This document shows positions 50,480-63,440 of a stretch of DNA of 64,000 nt, in pieces. The position numbers and the translations under genes were made by a program. Under the pieces are notes generated by a model, which ran no database searches, was not told the origin of the DNA, and saw nothing but the letters and a program-made list of their open reading frames with translations. Origin of the DNA: Cardiocondyla obscurior (Eukaryota > Arthropoda > Insecta > Hymenoptera > Formicidae); NCBI RefSeq assembly GCF_019399895.1, contig NC_091881.1:5086501-5150500 (forward strand), given 5' to 3'. The number at the start of each line of letters is the position of its first letter. Position 1 is the first letter of the stretch.

Positions 50480-53400
50480 TTTTCTTTCGCCGTTGCCGCC
50501 GAAAGCTGGTGACTTAGCGAAGCCGCCACCTTGTCCCGCCTTCTTCTTTCTGGCGCCTCTGTACGATCCTGCGTGAGTTTACCTCTTCCATGCACGCACG
50601 TGACCACGTACGTATCACAATGGAAATTTTTCCTTTGTTCCCCCTCCTCCTTTGTCGGCTCGATGCAAATCTTAACGTTTCTCTAAAATCAAAAATGCGA
50701 GAGGGAGCCAGTTAAAGCTAGGATCACGGGAGCCCGGTCACACAAAGAAAATTGAACGGGAGGAGAGCGAGAAAAGGTTGAAAAAGGAAACGCGGCTGGT
50801 ATCGGAAGATCGTGAAAGGTAGTTTCGCGGTCTTCGACTTTTCCGTTACGTTCGAAGTTCCGGAGAATCCACGGACGATGTGGGCTCGCGCCGATATCAA
50901 ACCAGCCAATTATAAGTTAATAACATGCTCGAAATACGGAAATTCGTAAAACGCGTATGGAGTTTTCTCTGAGCTGGGAAAAAAATAACGTTCAATGCAT
51001 CCGAGCGTTAAGCCTTGCGCCTAATCAAGTTGTGCCTTCTGCACGGCAGAAATTAAAACGGATATGCAGAATTAGCGATAATTTAATTATTTAATTCAAC
51101 GGTAATTCTTTTTCAGAGTGCAGGAAACGTTATATACGTTTTACAATTATTGTTGGCATTGAAGCCAACATGATAACGCACGCGCTATTTATTTAACCAT
51201 AATTTTATTCCAACGAGGTTATTTAATACTTTTTATATCACACATTTTACAGTTATCCTAACAAATCGAAGTCGAAAAATAAATCAAATCATAATCAACT
51301 ATTTCGATTTCCATAAGTACGGACATTTTTTTCTCTCTCTCTCTCTCTCGCAAAAAACATTATACAATATAATGTAAAGACGGAACAAAACGTCGGGAGC
51401 GATTCGTTACAGAAAATCGTTTCAATCGAAGTCTCGTATAGAATCCGACAGACACTCGTCTCTCAGACAAGAAGAGCTAACGGGCCGTATCGGGAATGCG
51501 ATTTTGCAAAGATTGCGAGCTGTGTTACGCTGTGGCATTATCGTCGCTGATCAGATATGTACGTGCTGTTCCCGGGACGGTGCATGCGTTAATTATTTAT
51601 CCGGCCGAATATGCGATAATTATGGAATCGCACTTCGAGCGATTTATCCCCTCCCAGATATTTAGCAGCTTCGTCACTCCGTTAACGATTCCGCGTGCGT
51701 CGGGTCACAAATAATTTCGCGCATGATAAAAAATAATAGCTTATAAAGAAAAAAAAAAGAAAAAAAAAAAGAACGGCCAGGGTTGATTTGCATCCTTCCC
51801 GTAGCGACGCTCTAATATTCATTGCATCGCGCGAAGTTTTCCGCGAAAGTATGCACATTGCGGGAGCGACGTGTGGATCCATAGGTTAATATATAGCCGC
51901 ATCGAAATCACCTGCCTGAGATTTTCGAATGAAAGAATAATAACGCGAGGGTAGGACCGGCAACGAGCGAGCTGCGAGCGAATCTCCTCGAAGGATTAAT
52001 CAAGTAAATTTGTGCGTTGTGCCTGATAGCTGACTAATACGTCCGTCCGATTCGTAGAGAGCTGGCGGAAGACACTATCCACCGGCGTAACCCGTCTCTA
52101 TCAATCATCCGTTAAATTGCAGCGATTCGTAAACTTGTCGAGGAGGTACGTTACAGTGATACAGGAGAGAATGCGAGCCGGGGCTTTTGTTTTATGCCCT
52201 TTATCCGTAACGCGATTCCACGTAAACGTACGACTTTAAATTAGGTCGACGGGATGACCATAATGTGAGCTGTACTTAACGAAATTGCAAATTCATTTTT
52301 AATTGGCTCGCGCACTGACTCCTTTCTCCCCTTTCTCTTTTTCTTTCTTTCTACTTCAATAGAATACACTATTTAACATACGAGTAAGCGTGCGCGATCC
52401 TGGCGGAATGGATGACCCTCGACTTTCTATACGCTCCTCTAATTATCTGCGCGCGACAGGAATTGAAACGAATGACGTAGCGCCCGCGCGTTTATTTTAT
52501 AATTAAAACGTAATTAATTCAAAAGGCGGCACACGCGCGTAGGCGCGCCACGTGACCTGGAACGAGCGTGCAGCTCTTCAACGTCATACGCACATATGCG
52601 ACAGCATCGGTTATAAATTGCATTCGGTTGAAAAAAAAAAAACCCACCCGCAGATACGCGCTCGATAAATAATCCCCGGTCGCAATTACGCCGGCGATAA
52701 TACAACAATGCGATAAAAATAATAAAACCACGGGAGGAAAAAAGGGGGAAGAAGAGCGAGGGGAAACGCGAGCGCACCGCATGTGAAATAGGAGAATCCT
52801 CCCGCTCAATTTGCGTTCGAAAGAGCTTTCTACGTGAAACGAATATCCCCGGGTTGCGTCGCGCGGCCTCAGAAAATCTCGGAAAATAGAATCGCGGTAT
52901 CGAGCAGAGTGGCGAAGTCTCACTTACACCGCGCGTTGTCAATCACCTGCTGCCGCTGTCGGCGTCGGCACTAAGCGGGCAATTAATAAGATCCCTATCA
53001 GCCATCGGATAATTAATTGCCAAGCCGACGGCACCCTTGCGACGATCGCGGCACGGTCCCACTCTGGAAGCGGCGAGCGCGCAGCAAAACTAATGACAAA
53101 CAACAACGTAGTGGAAACGAACGGCGAATCCTAGGCGTCCAGGAGCAGGGCCAAATCGCGATGGTTCTTCAACGCCTGCCGGGTGTTTTTCAGCTCGCGA
53201 CGGCGAGCGTGAAAATTGGCGAAAGTGGTGCTGAAAAAGTCATCGTTTCGCTCCGACGAGACGTGCCGCGCGCCGAGAAGAGAGATTACATTTCTCTCTT
53301 GCCGCGGTGGTTGGTTTTAGGGGTAACTTCGGCCCCGCGATACGCCACTGGACACGGCGTCGAAAACTCCCCCGCAAGTTTGTTGTCAAACTCGCACGTG

Positions 53401-56400
53401 TTCGGAAAAAGCGCGGATTTACGTCAACCAGTTACTCTCCCATGTCTCTCCGCCGTTCGCCCGCGCTTTATTTTCCTTTTTCATTTCCGCGTCTCGAGGA
53501 GTTCCGCGTTGTCGTACGTTGCGAACTATTAGTCATACCGGCGCATAACATTCGAAACTTTTCGTCGGATGAAGCGACGATTTATACGAAAAAGAACTGG
53601 AATTAACGTCGAGCGACTCGTTTACTCGCGGGAATCGCGGGACGGCCAGTGGCGCGTACGGAAATTTCGAAATTTTCAGAGCATAAATACGACGAGATCC
53701 GGCAGCCAGCCGAGAAGATCGGATTCCCACCCTCAGCGTCGTAACTTCGGTATCCAGGAAGTACATATGTGAGAAAATTAATTGCTACATCCAATATTAC
53801 TAACGCACTTCAGCGAATCATTATCTATTATAGACTTGGCAAAACACGGGCGAAGTAACGAGCTCTACGTCGGGAAAACTATGCAGCTAGTCTAAAAAAC
53901 ATCGACTTATATATCCACTTTAAATTCTCCAGATTTTTTAATTTTTTTTCCTTGCACGTGTTCTTAACTCTTCCCCAAGAATTCTTTTGTTTCGAACATA
54001 GAGAGATGTTTCTTTAAATTTTCTACCTGACCGAAACATATCGCCGATAAAAAAATACCGTTCAACGTATCGCAGGCTAACTTCGTTAAACTTGACAAAA
54101 ATCTACGTTAAAAACTCAATGTTAATTATTTTTATATTTGTCATGCGGTTTTTCGAAACGTGCAAAAGCACTCTAAAAGGCTACGTTCGTCTACGAATTA
54201 TTGAAGGCGACAAAAACGGCTGAGGCACAACCTGTTCTTTTCCTTTTATTATTATTAATCTTTTTTTTTTTTTTATCTTGTTCCTCTTTTTTCGTCGGAA
54301 CTCATACACGTTACAGCCGGAAATTTACGTAGGCTACTTTGCAATTTACCGATAGCATCTTAAACGCTCGTTTAAAATTGACTCATGGCTCGCAATCATA
54401 AATACCAGGTATGCAACGGAGCTCGGATGCATCACACAAATCCAAACAATGGATGCCGCTAGTTGAGGGTTAGCACCGGTCTCGCATGACTGATCCGATC
54501 GAACTCTTAGAAATCTCCACGATTGGATCTTACGAGTTCGATTCTCCGGCGTGTGGGGCACAAATCCTCTTCGTTAATGCGACCCGCTCGGCTCCAAATT
54601 AGAATCCTCCGAGGCAATGAGGGGGTACAGAAAATGCGAAAAGTCCCGTCCGAAGACGACGTCGTGAGGCCACGATCGGAACGATCGAGCGCACGCATTC
54701 GCCGATTTCCCTCATCGCTCGGAGAGAATGCGATCTCGAGGTCAGAAAGAAGAAAAAAAAAAAACGCACGTACGGAAGGACAGCGCACAGTTAACTGTAA
54801 TCTGCGTTCAGGTATCGGGCACTCGCGTCACAATCCGCAGCAACACTCTCGGATCGGTTTTGCCAAGCACACTGCTCACTGCGAACAATACCCGCAAAGA
54901 TCATCGTCGAAGACGCGTGCATTCTCTGAAAATGCCGGGGCTACAAGGGTCTAGGGACAATCCGATTGACAACGGTGATGCAGGAATTTTGCGCGGGAAG
55001 ACAGACCGTATCGCCAAGAACAATGAAACCCGTCTATTGTGCACTTGCACGCACATTAGAGCAAAATTGAAAGCAAGGTAAAGGGAAGAGGGTATTTTCT
55101 TTTTCCCGACGCACACATTTCGTTAATTAAAGGCAAGGAGTTGGAGAAGGGACACGTGCAACATCGCGTGCGATAACGACGTGCGCGGTGATAAGTAAAA
55201 ATAAATGTTTTTTATTCGGCAAAGATCCAGATCTGACCTTCGTAGCGCGCGAAGAGATGATAAAAATAAAGCTCGCGAAGATCTAATTTACAAATATCAT
55301 ATTCTCACATGTCGAACCGCACGCGTACGATAACAACGGCGAATGTAAGCACGCTGCGGCAACGCTAAGCGTAATACAAAATTGCGGAAAGCGCGGGGCA
55401 AATAGAAGTGAAATACGAGAAGCTAGCGAGCACTGCGACTTTAAACGATCAGCTGATTCTCACTGTCATTCACCGGCCGAGCGGATCACAAAGGCGCGTA
55501 CGAGAAAACCACGAGCCGGCGTCCGCGTTGGCTCACGTGGCGAGTTTTACCCAAAAGTATTTTCGGCGCGCACACGTGGGCGACACGTTTCCGGGTACAC
55601 CGCACCAGAACAACCGGTAAACGTAAATTGCGAGCACTTACAGGAGAGCCCGGCGTGAACTGCCACGGCGTGTACCACCGAGCAAACACGCAGGTAAACA
55701 CACTAGGCTGTCAAGTTTCACAAAGTCGCTCAGAGACACCACCGGGAAATTCATTCCGCAGCGGGCGCGCGCGGAGGGGTACAGAGGGGGATAAAGGATT
55801 CGCGTGCGGGGTTAACGCGTATCTCGTGGTCGGCAGGGTAAGAGAGAGAGAGAAGGACAGACACTACGCAGGAGGAAAGCGCGTGTGTGCGCGGCACAGC
55901 GCACGAGGGGGTGGTTGAGAGAGAACTGACCGTGTTGTGCGGGTTGCGTGGGCGACACACAGAGCGGCGTCGGCGACGGCCGGTGAGTGAATGCGCCGTG
56001 ACGTTAGGCGCCCCTCCTAAGATTCCCGCCCCTCTCTTAAGCCTCCACACATACTCCCATCTTTCCCTCCACCCTGCTTCTTCGTCCAAGTTTAGCGGGC
56101 CTCTTTCTTCGCGGGGTGCTCGCTCGCTCCCTCGCTCGCCAGTTAACCTGTCTTCCCTCACGCTCGGCCTCTCTTTCTCGCTCTCATGCTCATGTGCGAA
56201 TCCAACTCTCCTTCCTTTCCCCACTCTTCTATCTCGGTTCCTCCACCGATATCCCTCCTACAACTCCGTCCATCACGCGCGTACAAACCGAACTTCTCTG
56301 CTCTCCCTCTGTCTTTCGTTCCTCTGCCTCTCGGTCTCTTTCTTTTTACTCCCCTCCCCCCGACGTTTGTCCCGCGCCGCTCTAACCAACGTTGGAACCA

Positions 56401-57000
56401 CGAAAACTACCCTTTCCTCGCATTCTACCTTGGGAAAAACCGGCCGATGCAAAATGTGCAACCCTCATGCTTTTAACCAGCACTCCCGGTTTCCGCTGCG
56501 ATATATTATCCATCGAAATCGCTAAGATCTTAACAAAGCCTACGCTGCTCAACTCGTGCTCTTTTTAATATGCCTTTATACCGATATTTGCGGATTAATA
56601 CCCATGATTGGATACACGGAAGTTTTTCAATATTATTGTAACACTTAATTCTCGCGATGTCGCAAGGAAGTTAGGTTCATTTGGAAGTTTGAAAATATCG
56701 CTCAATGTGTTTCGGGAAACAATTCGAAAACAGAATTTTTTAGAAATAAAATTTAAATGTTTCTTGATTTTGGCAGAATAATAATAGCTTATACGGAGAA
56801 ATAAAAATATTTAACTAATATATTCGCTCTATACTTTTATTTTTTATTCTATTAAATTCTTTTGGAAATAATTCACAAATGATTATTTCTAAATTATATT
56901 GTTTTAATAAATGAGTGATATGATCAATGATATGATCAATATTAATCAAATATAATGACTATGATCATTTTTCTAATGTTTTATACGTTCGCATTTAACT
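50480..57000. other. Upstream region of the BTB-psq gene, no further gene recognised
   Basis: The sequence is moderately GC-rich up to about 50620, then AT-rich. It holds a CT repeat (51332-51349) and a CpG-rich island followed by pyrimidine-rich plus-strand sequence at about 55480-56400. The island is a reasonable place for a distant first, untranslated exon of the BTB gene on the minus strand, but no splice link can be shown. The open frames here, the longest 212 codons, are low-complexity or lack any domain. Confidence 0.5.
51332..51349. repeat. CT dinucleotide microsatellite
   Basis: Nine CT/TC units on the plus strand, in noncoding DNA upstream of the BTB-psq gene. Confidence 0.85.
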
Positions 57001-58859
57001 TCAATATGCATTTGCTTAAACGTTTGCATTAAATAGATGTACGAATATATTAATATTTCTACAGACCACTTGCAATTACCGTATCACATCTTTATTTAGC
57101 TTGAATCGAAATCTTTTGCATGTGACAATTTATATACAAATCGCGAGACATTAAAGAAAGTTAATAATTATTAATAAATCTTTTCATTAACAATTAAGAA
57201 ATTCACAAAATTAAAAAAATTTTTCTATTCAATTAATCCGTTTTATCCGTCTATAAAAAGTGGCATATTATTTATCAGACATTCTCTATAAAATATTAAA
57301 TGATAATGAAATAAATATAAAGGACAAACATTTTGTCGAATTTTTATTGCAACGATATTAAATAATTTCACGACCATTTAGAAAACTCTTCGAATAATTT
57401 GCAAATTATACATGCAAAAAGACCTCGACTCACGTACTTTATTCAGTCAGAATAATAGCTTCAAAAGCATTATACAAAAAAAAAGTACCTGAACGTTCTA
57501 AAAATCCTAGTCCCAGACCGTTTGTGTTGGTTAAGGCTGCCGGCTATTTTTCCTTTCAGCGATTTCTTTCTAGGTAGATCATGTCAGTTTGTGCTGATTA
57601 TATGTCCAATTAACACTTTGCATCACTGATTATAGATAAACCGAAGACGAAGCTCTTAAAATGCCAAGAAACAGTGGAATGCACGATAAAGGGACCGACG
57701 ACAAGATTGATTCAATGCCATTGGTGGCGAACTGGGTTCGTGCTGATACCAGCTTTCGTCCGAGTTCCATAAAATATTTTTATACGACGACAGTGACATA
57801 ATTATTTCCGCGAGTATTACAACGTTTCCATACAATTTTCACAAATTTTAAACAAAACAGTTCCTACGTTTCGCTTGCAAAATTAAAAGAAAGATTAAAT
57901 TACACATTTTTTTTTAAGACTTACTTTTTTTTAATAATTATTAAAATAACCACTGTAAAAAGTTTATTATTTTATTCGTTCTTGCATTTTTCAAGTTTCT
58001 TTATGTTAATTTTATTCGTTAAAAACGTTTCGGCTTTTTAATATCGTCGGTTTTTCATTGCTTCACCCACAATTAAAGTTGCAGCAGTTCTTTTTTATAG
58101 TTTTACGATGAAGCACTGATTTAAAGAGTAATTTTAAAGATTTTAATGACAAGAATGGCCACCAATGCCATACTGAGGTGTGAAACAAAATGGAGTCTTT
58201 CGACGTTGGGTTGCTCCCGCACGGCCGGTGACGGTTGTTTAGTTTCTAACAATTATTATTTTCTGCAGGGTCTTTGACGATAAAATTGCAATCTGATGAA
58301 ATTATCGGGGGCCAAAACACACAAACGCACGTGACACAATTACCACGAAGAAACACACATACGTGCTTGAATTTATTGCCAGTCGGTACCCCGTCCGCGG
58401 GACGTTTCGCCTACGGAGTTATCGCGCGGTGACGCATTTTCTTTTCTGTTTTTTTTTTTTTTCTTCCAACGTCATCCAACGGACTCCTAGCAGCCGCGCA
58501 CCATCTCGCACGTGGTGCCAACGGATTCACTGGCGAGAAGCAAGTACTTTTCACAGGTCGCGATTTGGAGAACGCGTGCACCCCGAATTCTGCGCACGTT
58601 ATTCCGCAGGTGGCAGTCGTGTGCCGATCGTGTGTGTGCGTACGTTTATGCACGCGGCGGGAAAGTATGAGAACGGTGACCAGACAACCCGACTCTCAAA
58701 GCAGTCGAGTTGTGACTGCTCCACTGAAAGTGGAGAACGAGACGAAGAGTCCCACCTCCTTGTACCACCTCCAGTCGGATGGGTACCAGCCCATTGGACC
58801 CTCCTTCGCTCGCTGGCTCGATCTCTCACTCATTCACCCACACATACTCTTCTTTCCCC

Positions 58860-58863
<4 letters not shown>

Positions 58864-58896
<33 letters not shown>
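58864..58896. repeat. CT dinucleotide microsatellite
   Basis: About 16 uninterrupted TC/CT units on the plus strand, inside a longer pyrimidine-rich block. Confidence 0.92.
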
Positions 58897-58899
<3 letters not shown>

Positions 58900-59084
58900 A
58901 TCTTTCTGGTTTGTCCAATGTTCTACTATGCGTTCTACTATGCATTTTTTTCCAGCGGGGGGACAACCGGTTGAGCGCACTGTGCGAAAATATGTATGTG
59001 TTTCTCTCGCTTTCTTTCCTTTTATTTTGTCCCACGATTTTTCTCCCTTTTCCTCCATTTTTCTCTTACCTTCCCTCCCTTATT

Positions 59085-59134
59085 TTTCTTTTATCTTCCT
59101 CCGCTCGTCTTTCTTTTATCTTCCTCCGCTCGTC
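59085..59134. repeat. Tandem duplication of a 25-bp unit
   Basis: Two exact adjacent copies of TTTCTTTTATCTTCC followed by TCCGCTCGTC (59085-59109 and 59110-59134), followed by a partial third copy. A small pyrimidine-rich minisatellite, probably from replication slippage. Confidence 0.85.
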
Positions 59135-62100
59135 TTTCTTCTATCTACCCGTGAAGAGATAAGAGCTCTCGTTCTCTTCTTCTGCCCCCCTTTTCTATTT
59201 CTCTCCCTCTTCTGCAATCCCTTCAATCCTACTCTATTCCTTTGTCGTAAGAAAATAGTTTTCCACTCCCTCACATTTTTACCTCGCACGTAACAATTAG
59301 CTATGCACTGGCAGGTATCCGTTATGGAATTTTCAACGATACGTGACAGAACGCACCCTTGTTCACGGTTCAGGCCTCGCTCGGCTGATTCTTTCTTACT
59401 TCGTATGAAATCTTCGAGGGTGGCACGACACACGTACAACTGAATGGACACCTGTGTCACGCGGATTGTCCTCGAATAATGCTCCCCGTGTCTCGAGAGG
59501 CTGGTGCCTCGCATCGGGAGACCGTTATAGGGAGCCCTTAAGTTACGACTGGCTATAATCAGTCCCTCGTTAAGCTGCTGCTCCAAGGTTGCATGACAGA
59601 TAACGTACCGCCGCAAACGACTACGGTAAACTTTCGGACTAAGTTCGTCTAACAGTGGAGGTTGCTTAGCGAGCGAGAAGCTAAGACGAATCTTAGGGAC
59701 GTTCGCATCCGGTTATTCGCGCTACGTTTATATCCCGCGTTCGTGCCCTTCCGTTTTTATAAGTTCTTACGCGCGATTAAAACCGGCGCTAATCGACAAA
59801 AGAAAAAGTTAAGTGATTTAAGCTGTAATTTTTTTTTTTTTTTTGAGTTCTTAAGAAAAAAAAAAAGTAAAAATAAAAAGAAAAAAGAAAATAAAAGAAA
59901 AAGATTTGTTTCCTAGACGGAACATTATCAAATTAAAAAAATAAAAAATAAAAATTGTTCGGAACCATTTATATTCACCATAAAAGATATTTTAAAATTT
60001 AAATAAATTTAATTAATAAATAATAAATAAGAAAATTAATAATTAATAAATTTAAATATAACATTTTAGCTTATGTTCCACGTCTCTTTTTTTTTTTTTT
60101 TTACTACATTTTAATAGTAACACAAAAATTAGAAAGTAAAATGTAAATTTCTGTTTCACCTGAACGTAAATTATTATAGCTTTTCTGAATAGATTGTATT
60201 TTAGAAAGAACTAAATGCTAAAAGTTCCTTTTGCTGGCATCGGCAGGAGAAATTCTCGATCTATTCTCAGTTATTCGTCGGTTTAGCGTTGAAAGCCCAA
60301 GGATTGAATTTTGCTATATGAATTAGGCCGTAAATATGAATATTATGTTACGACGTCGCATGTGTGTGTAATGCGGCAAGATTGACCCCGGTGTTAACTG
60401 CCCAACAGAGCGGAAAAGGGTTTCAGATATGTGAGCAGGTAATCGAGAAAGGATTGTTCCAATATATCCACGGGACCCCTCTCTTGTATGCTGATAATCG
60501 TATAAGTCCAAGAAGTCCATCGGTTCGGAAGAAAAAACGTCTTTCAGTATGTTAGGAAACATCATAGGGGGATACTACCGATACTTTCAATCGCACAGAA
60601 TGAAGATTCTTATTGCAGTATTTCTTGTGAAAATATCCTCCGGGTCGCAATTAAATATTCGACAGGTATATCACTTTTGCGAAAAATACAAACGGGCGCT
60701 GTGAAGCGCGCATTCTGCTAGCTGAATTAATATTATATCGCGTACGTGTCGCATTTGCGTCCTTCCGACAATGGAAACGATTAACCTTTTTTTCCCTTCG
60801 ATCATTTCTCTTAATCTATTAAGCACTCGTTACTCTTAAATGACATTTGCAATGGCAGTTTAATTAATCACTTATTAGATGCGCAGATAAAAATTCCCTT
60901 TCCATCAACAGTGTTAAAACGAAATGGATCTCTTATTATAATTATCAAAAGATGACGAAAACTAATCCTGATTTATTTATAAAAGCTTCGCGCGCGCTGG
61001 AGCCATGGATTATTTGAATAATTATTTTTTTTTTTTGCAATTAGTAAAATCGCCGCTTCTCGCCATTCGATCTTCGGTATATTAATAGTCGGCAGCAAAG
61101 ACAAATTAAAATAAAAATATTGATTACAAAAGTAAATGCCGAAGATATATCGCGATTCCTCTTAAAGGGCGATTACTTAGATAGATTACGCTCGCGCTGT
61201 TAGCACTGCATAAAGTTTTACGAATGTGTGCAAATCCCACGGCTGTCTATAGTACAAGCAGCTGTAAGTGGCACCTCCTTAGTTGTCCTCAAAACCGATT
61301 GTGCATTATCCCCACTTTTTATCGCTCACAATGCATGACGTCACTTAGCACGGGAGAAAGTCACCGGAACGATATTTCTTCGTAACGATTTCAATGCACT
61401 GTGTTTTCTAGCGCGAACGTAATGCCGGTAAGAACATTAAGAGTTGATGAAAATTAGCGAGAATTATAAATACACGCACACAGTAATATCTTCCGGAGTC
61501 CGCGCGTAAGCCGCTTATTACACAAACAATTGCAAAGGCGGGATTCGTATTGTTAACAAATTCTCTTTTACCGGATGGTTCATAATGACGCGAAAGCGCT
61601 TTTTAACTGAAATACGAAACGCAGTATAAAGAAATTTTTGCTACCGCGGGTTTTTTTTTTTTTTTTTTCTTTCTATTAACATTACAAATTTTTACACGTG
61701 ATACTTTTATATTGATGACTCTTCGTTAAATTAATCGATTGATGTCACATACTTTCAGCGCATGTGTTATCCATTCTTTGAAATCACTTGCCATATTGAA
61801 TGCAAAAATGAACGCTACGCCCAAGACATTAATTTTATACTGATCTCTATCGAGCTCCGCTGTTTCTAAACGTCTCATTAATTCCTCGGCCAATTAACAA
61901 GATTAAAAATCAATTAGTTGAAACTAAGAAATTGTTTTGATTTAATTTCCGTTAAAAAACGATATCGCTATTTCTTTTCGAGTCATCGTGACCGCGGCGA
62001 CAATGTCTCGCGTTCCTTCTCGGGAACTCCGACGGCGCACCTTCGCACGCCCTAATGACGAGGAATTACAGGCGGGGTGGAAAAACCGATCTCTTATAAT

Positions 62101-62229
62101 TTTTCGCGCGCGGCGGGAAACTTCGGCTCGTGTCCGTTCGCGCTCGTTGCCCCCTCACACTCGAGCCCAGCCGGAATTAATTAGTATTCCATAGCGCGAT
62201 AATAACCGCGGTAATTAAAAGACTCCGAA

Positions 62230-63440
62230 AATCCAGTTTGCCGGTAAGTTTTGAACAGCGCGCAGGTAGGGCGAACAAAGCAGAGGGAAGAAGTTGGGCG
62301 GGGGATGCACGCGTGAGACGACGTCGGGGGTACAAGGTGGTCACAGAGAAGTACCTACTTCCCGTAGCCATCCACCCGTCCTTGTGTCCCTGTTTAAGGG
62401 TTTCGCCGGTGCAGAGCCTGGTACCACTAGTGCACCCCCTTCCCTGTGGTTCCCTCTGGTTTCCCGGTCGCCCCCGCTTACCCTTAACGCGCTCCACGCG
62501 CGACGGGCACCCCACTCTCGTTTCGTTCTCCTCGCCCGCGAGGAGGAAGCGGCCCGCAGAGGTTCTCATGCTGCGCGACGTACCCGCGTCACACGTGCGC
62601 GGTGGCGCGCGCGCGTACGCGCGTATCCGCGAGGGCGGGTGGCGGCGGGCGCGCGTCACGAGACGCTAGAAAAGCGAAGGTGCCCACGGATGTATTTTTT
62701 AATTATTGATTTTAATGACGAGGGGAGCCGCTGCCAACGCCATCTTGGATGCTGGGCGGAGTAAGAAGCGTACTCTCCCCTTTCCCCACTGTCCACCGCG
62801 CTCTCGCTCTTGCTCGCTCCCTCCCATCTATTCTCTTTGTCTCTTTTTCGCGTACTTTTCCTCTCGCTTCTCTGCGACTCTTTCGGGGGGGGCCCTCTAC
62901 CTCTCTTTCTTTCTTTCTCCGCAGGCCGGCTCCTTCTTTTTCCATCCATCCTCGGCTCGCTTCTTCCTCGGTACCCTCTCGCCCCCACTAGACCCGCCAC
63001 CGCTCGCCGCGTGGTTTCCCTCTTTCTTCTCTACTAATGCCGAGAGATAGACAGATGATGATTAAGAAAGCGCCGGTACGTGTGCGGACAACGCCGCGAC
63101 GCCCGCTACCTCCGCCCGCTCGCTTCTCGTTCTCCACCATCCTCCACCTTTTCCTCCTTCTCCTGCCCCTTTTCTGTCCCTCCCCCCCGACAATTCTTCT
63201 TCTTCTTCCTCTTTTCCTCTCTCGATTCTCTCCGCTGCACTTCGCCCCCTCTTCCCCCCTCCCCCTCCCACTCGGTCGCGGACTCTCTCTTCTTTTTTTT
63301 TCTCGTCGCTTGATTTCCGCTCGTTCGTTCCCTCTTTCCTCGTCTGTCCCTCCCCCCCCTCCTCCTCCCTCTGGCTCTCCCGAAACTTTTTTTTTTTTCT
63401 TTCTCCGCGAGCCTTCCTTCCCTTGCGGTTACACGTTTGT
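62230..63440. promoter_or_regulatory. CpG island adjoining a long pyrimidine block
   Basis: About 450 bp of GC- and CpG-rich DNA (with CGCGCGCG-type runs near 62605-62625) passes into about 670 bp that is dominated by C and T on the plus strand. This pairing resembles the composition around other islands in the window. It could be a promoter for a gene to the right or left; no coding exon is visible nearby. Confidence 0.3.

Noticed and set aside
53017..53532. 171-codon plus-strand frame
   Set aside because: No recognisable domain, no splice partners, and overlapping open frames on the other strand. I cannot exclude a species-specific gene, but nothing supports it.
54430..54550. tRNA-like B box (GAGTTCGATTCTC) with a weak A box upstream
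   Set aside because: The B box is good, but the A box fits poorly, the spacing is about 85 nt, and no cloverleaf can be drawn. Possibly an old SINE fragment; too weak to list.
55887..56525. 212-codon plus-strand frame
   Set aside because: Ser/Leu/Pro composition results from CT-rich DNA; all three plus frames are similarly open.
57713..58172. Imperfect inverted copies of ATGCCATTGGTGGC about 440 bp apart
   Set aside because: About 13 of 14 positions match, but the arms do not extend and no transposase or target duplication is seen; within chance expectation for 64 kb.
58363..59293. Two overlapping plus-strand frames of 203 and 242 codons
   Set aside because: They run through the CT microsatellite and pyrimidine block and encode Leu/Ser/Phe repeats in every frame.
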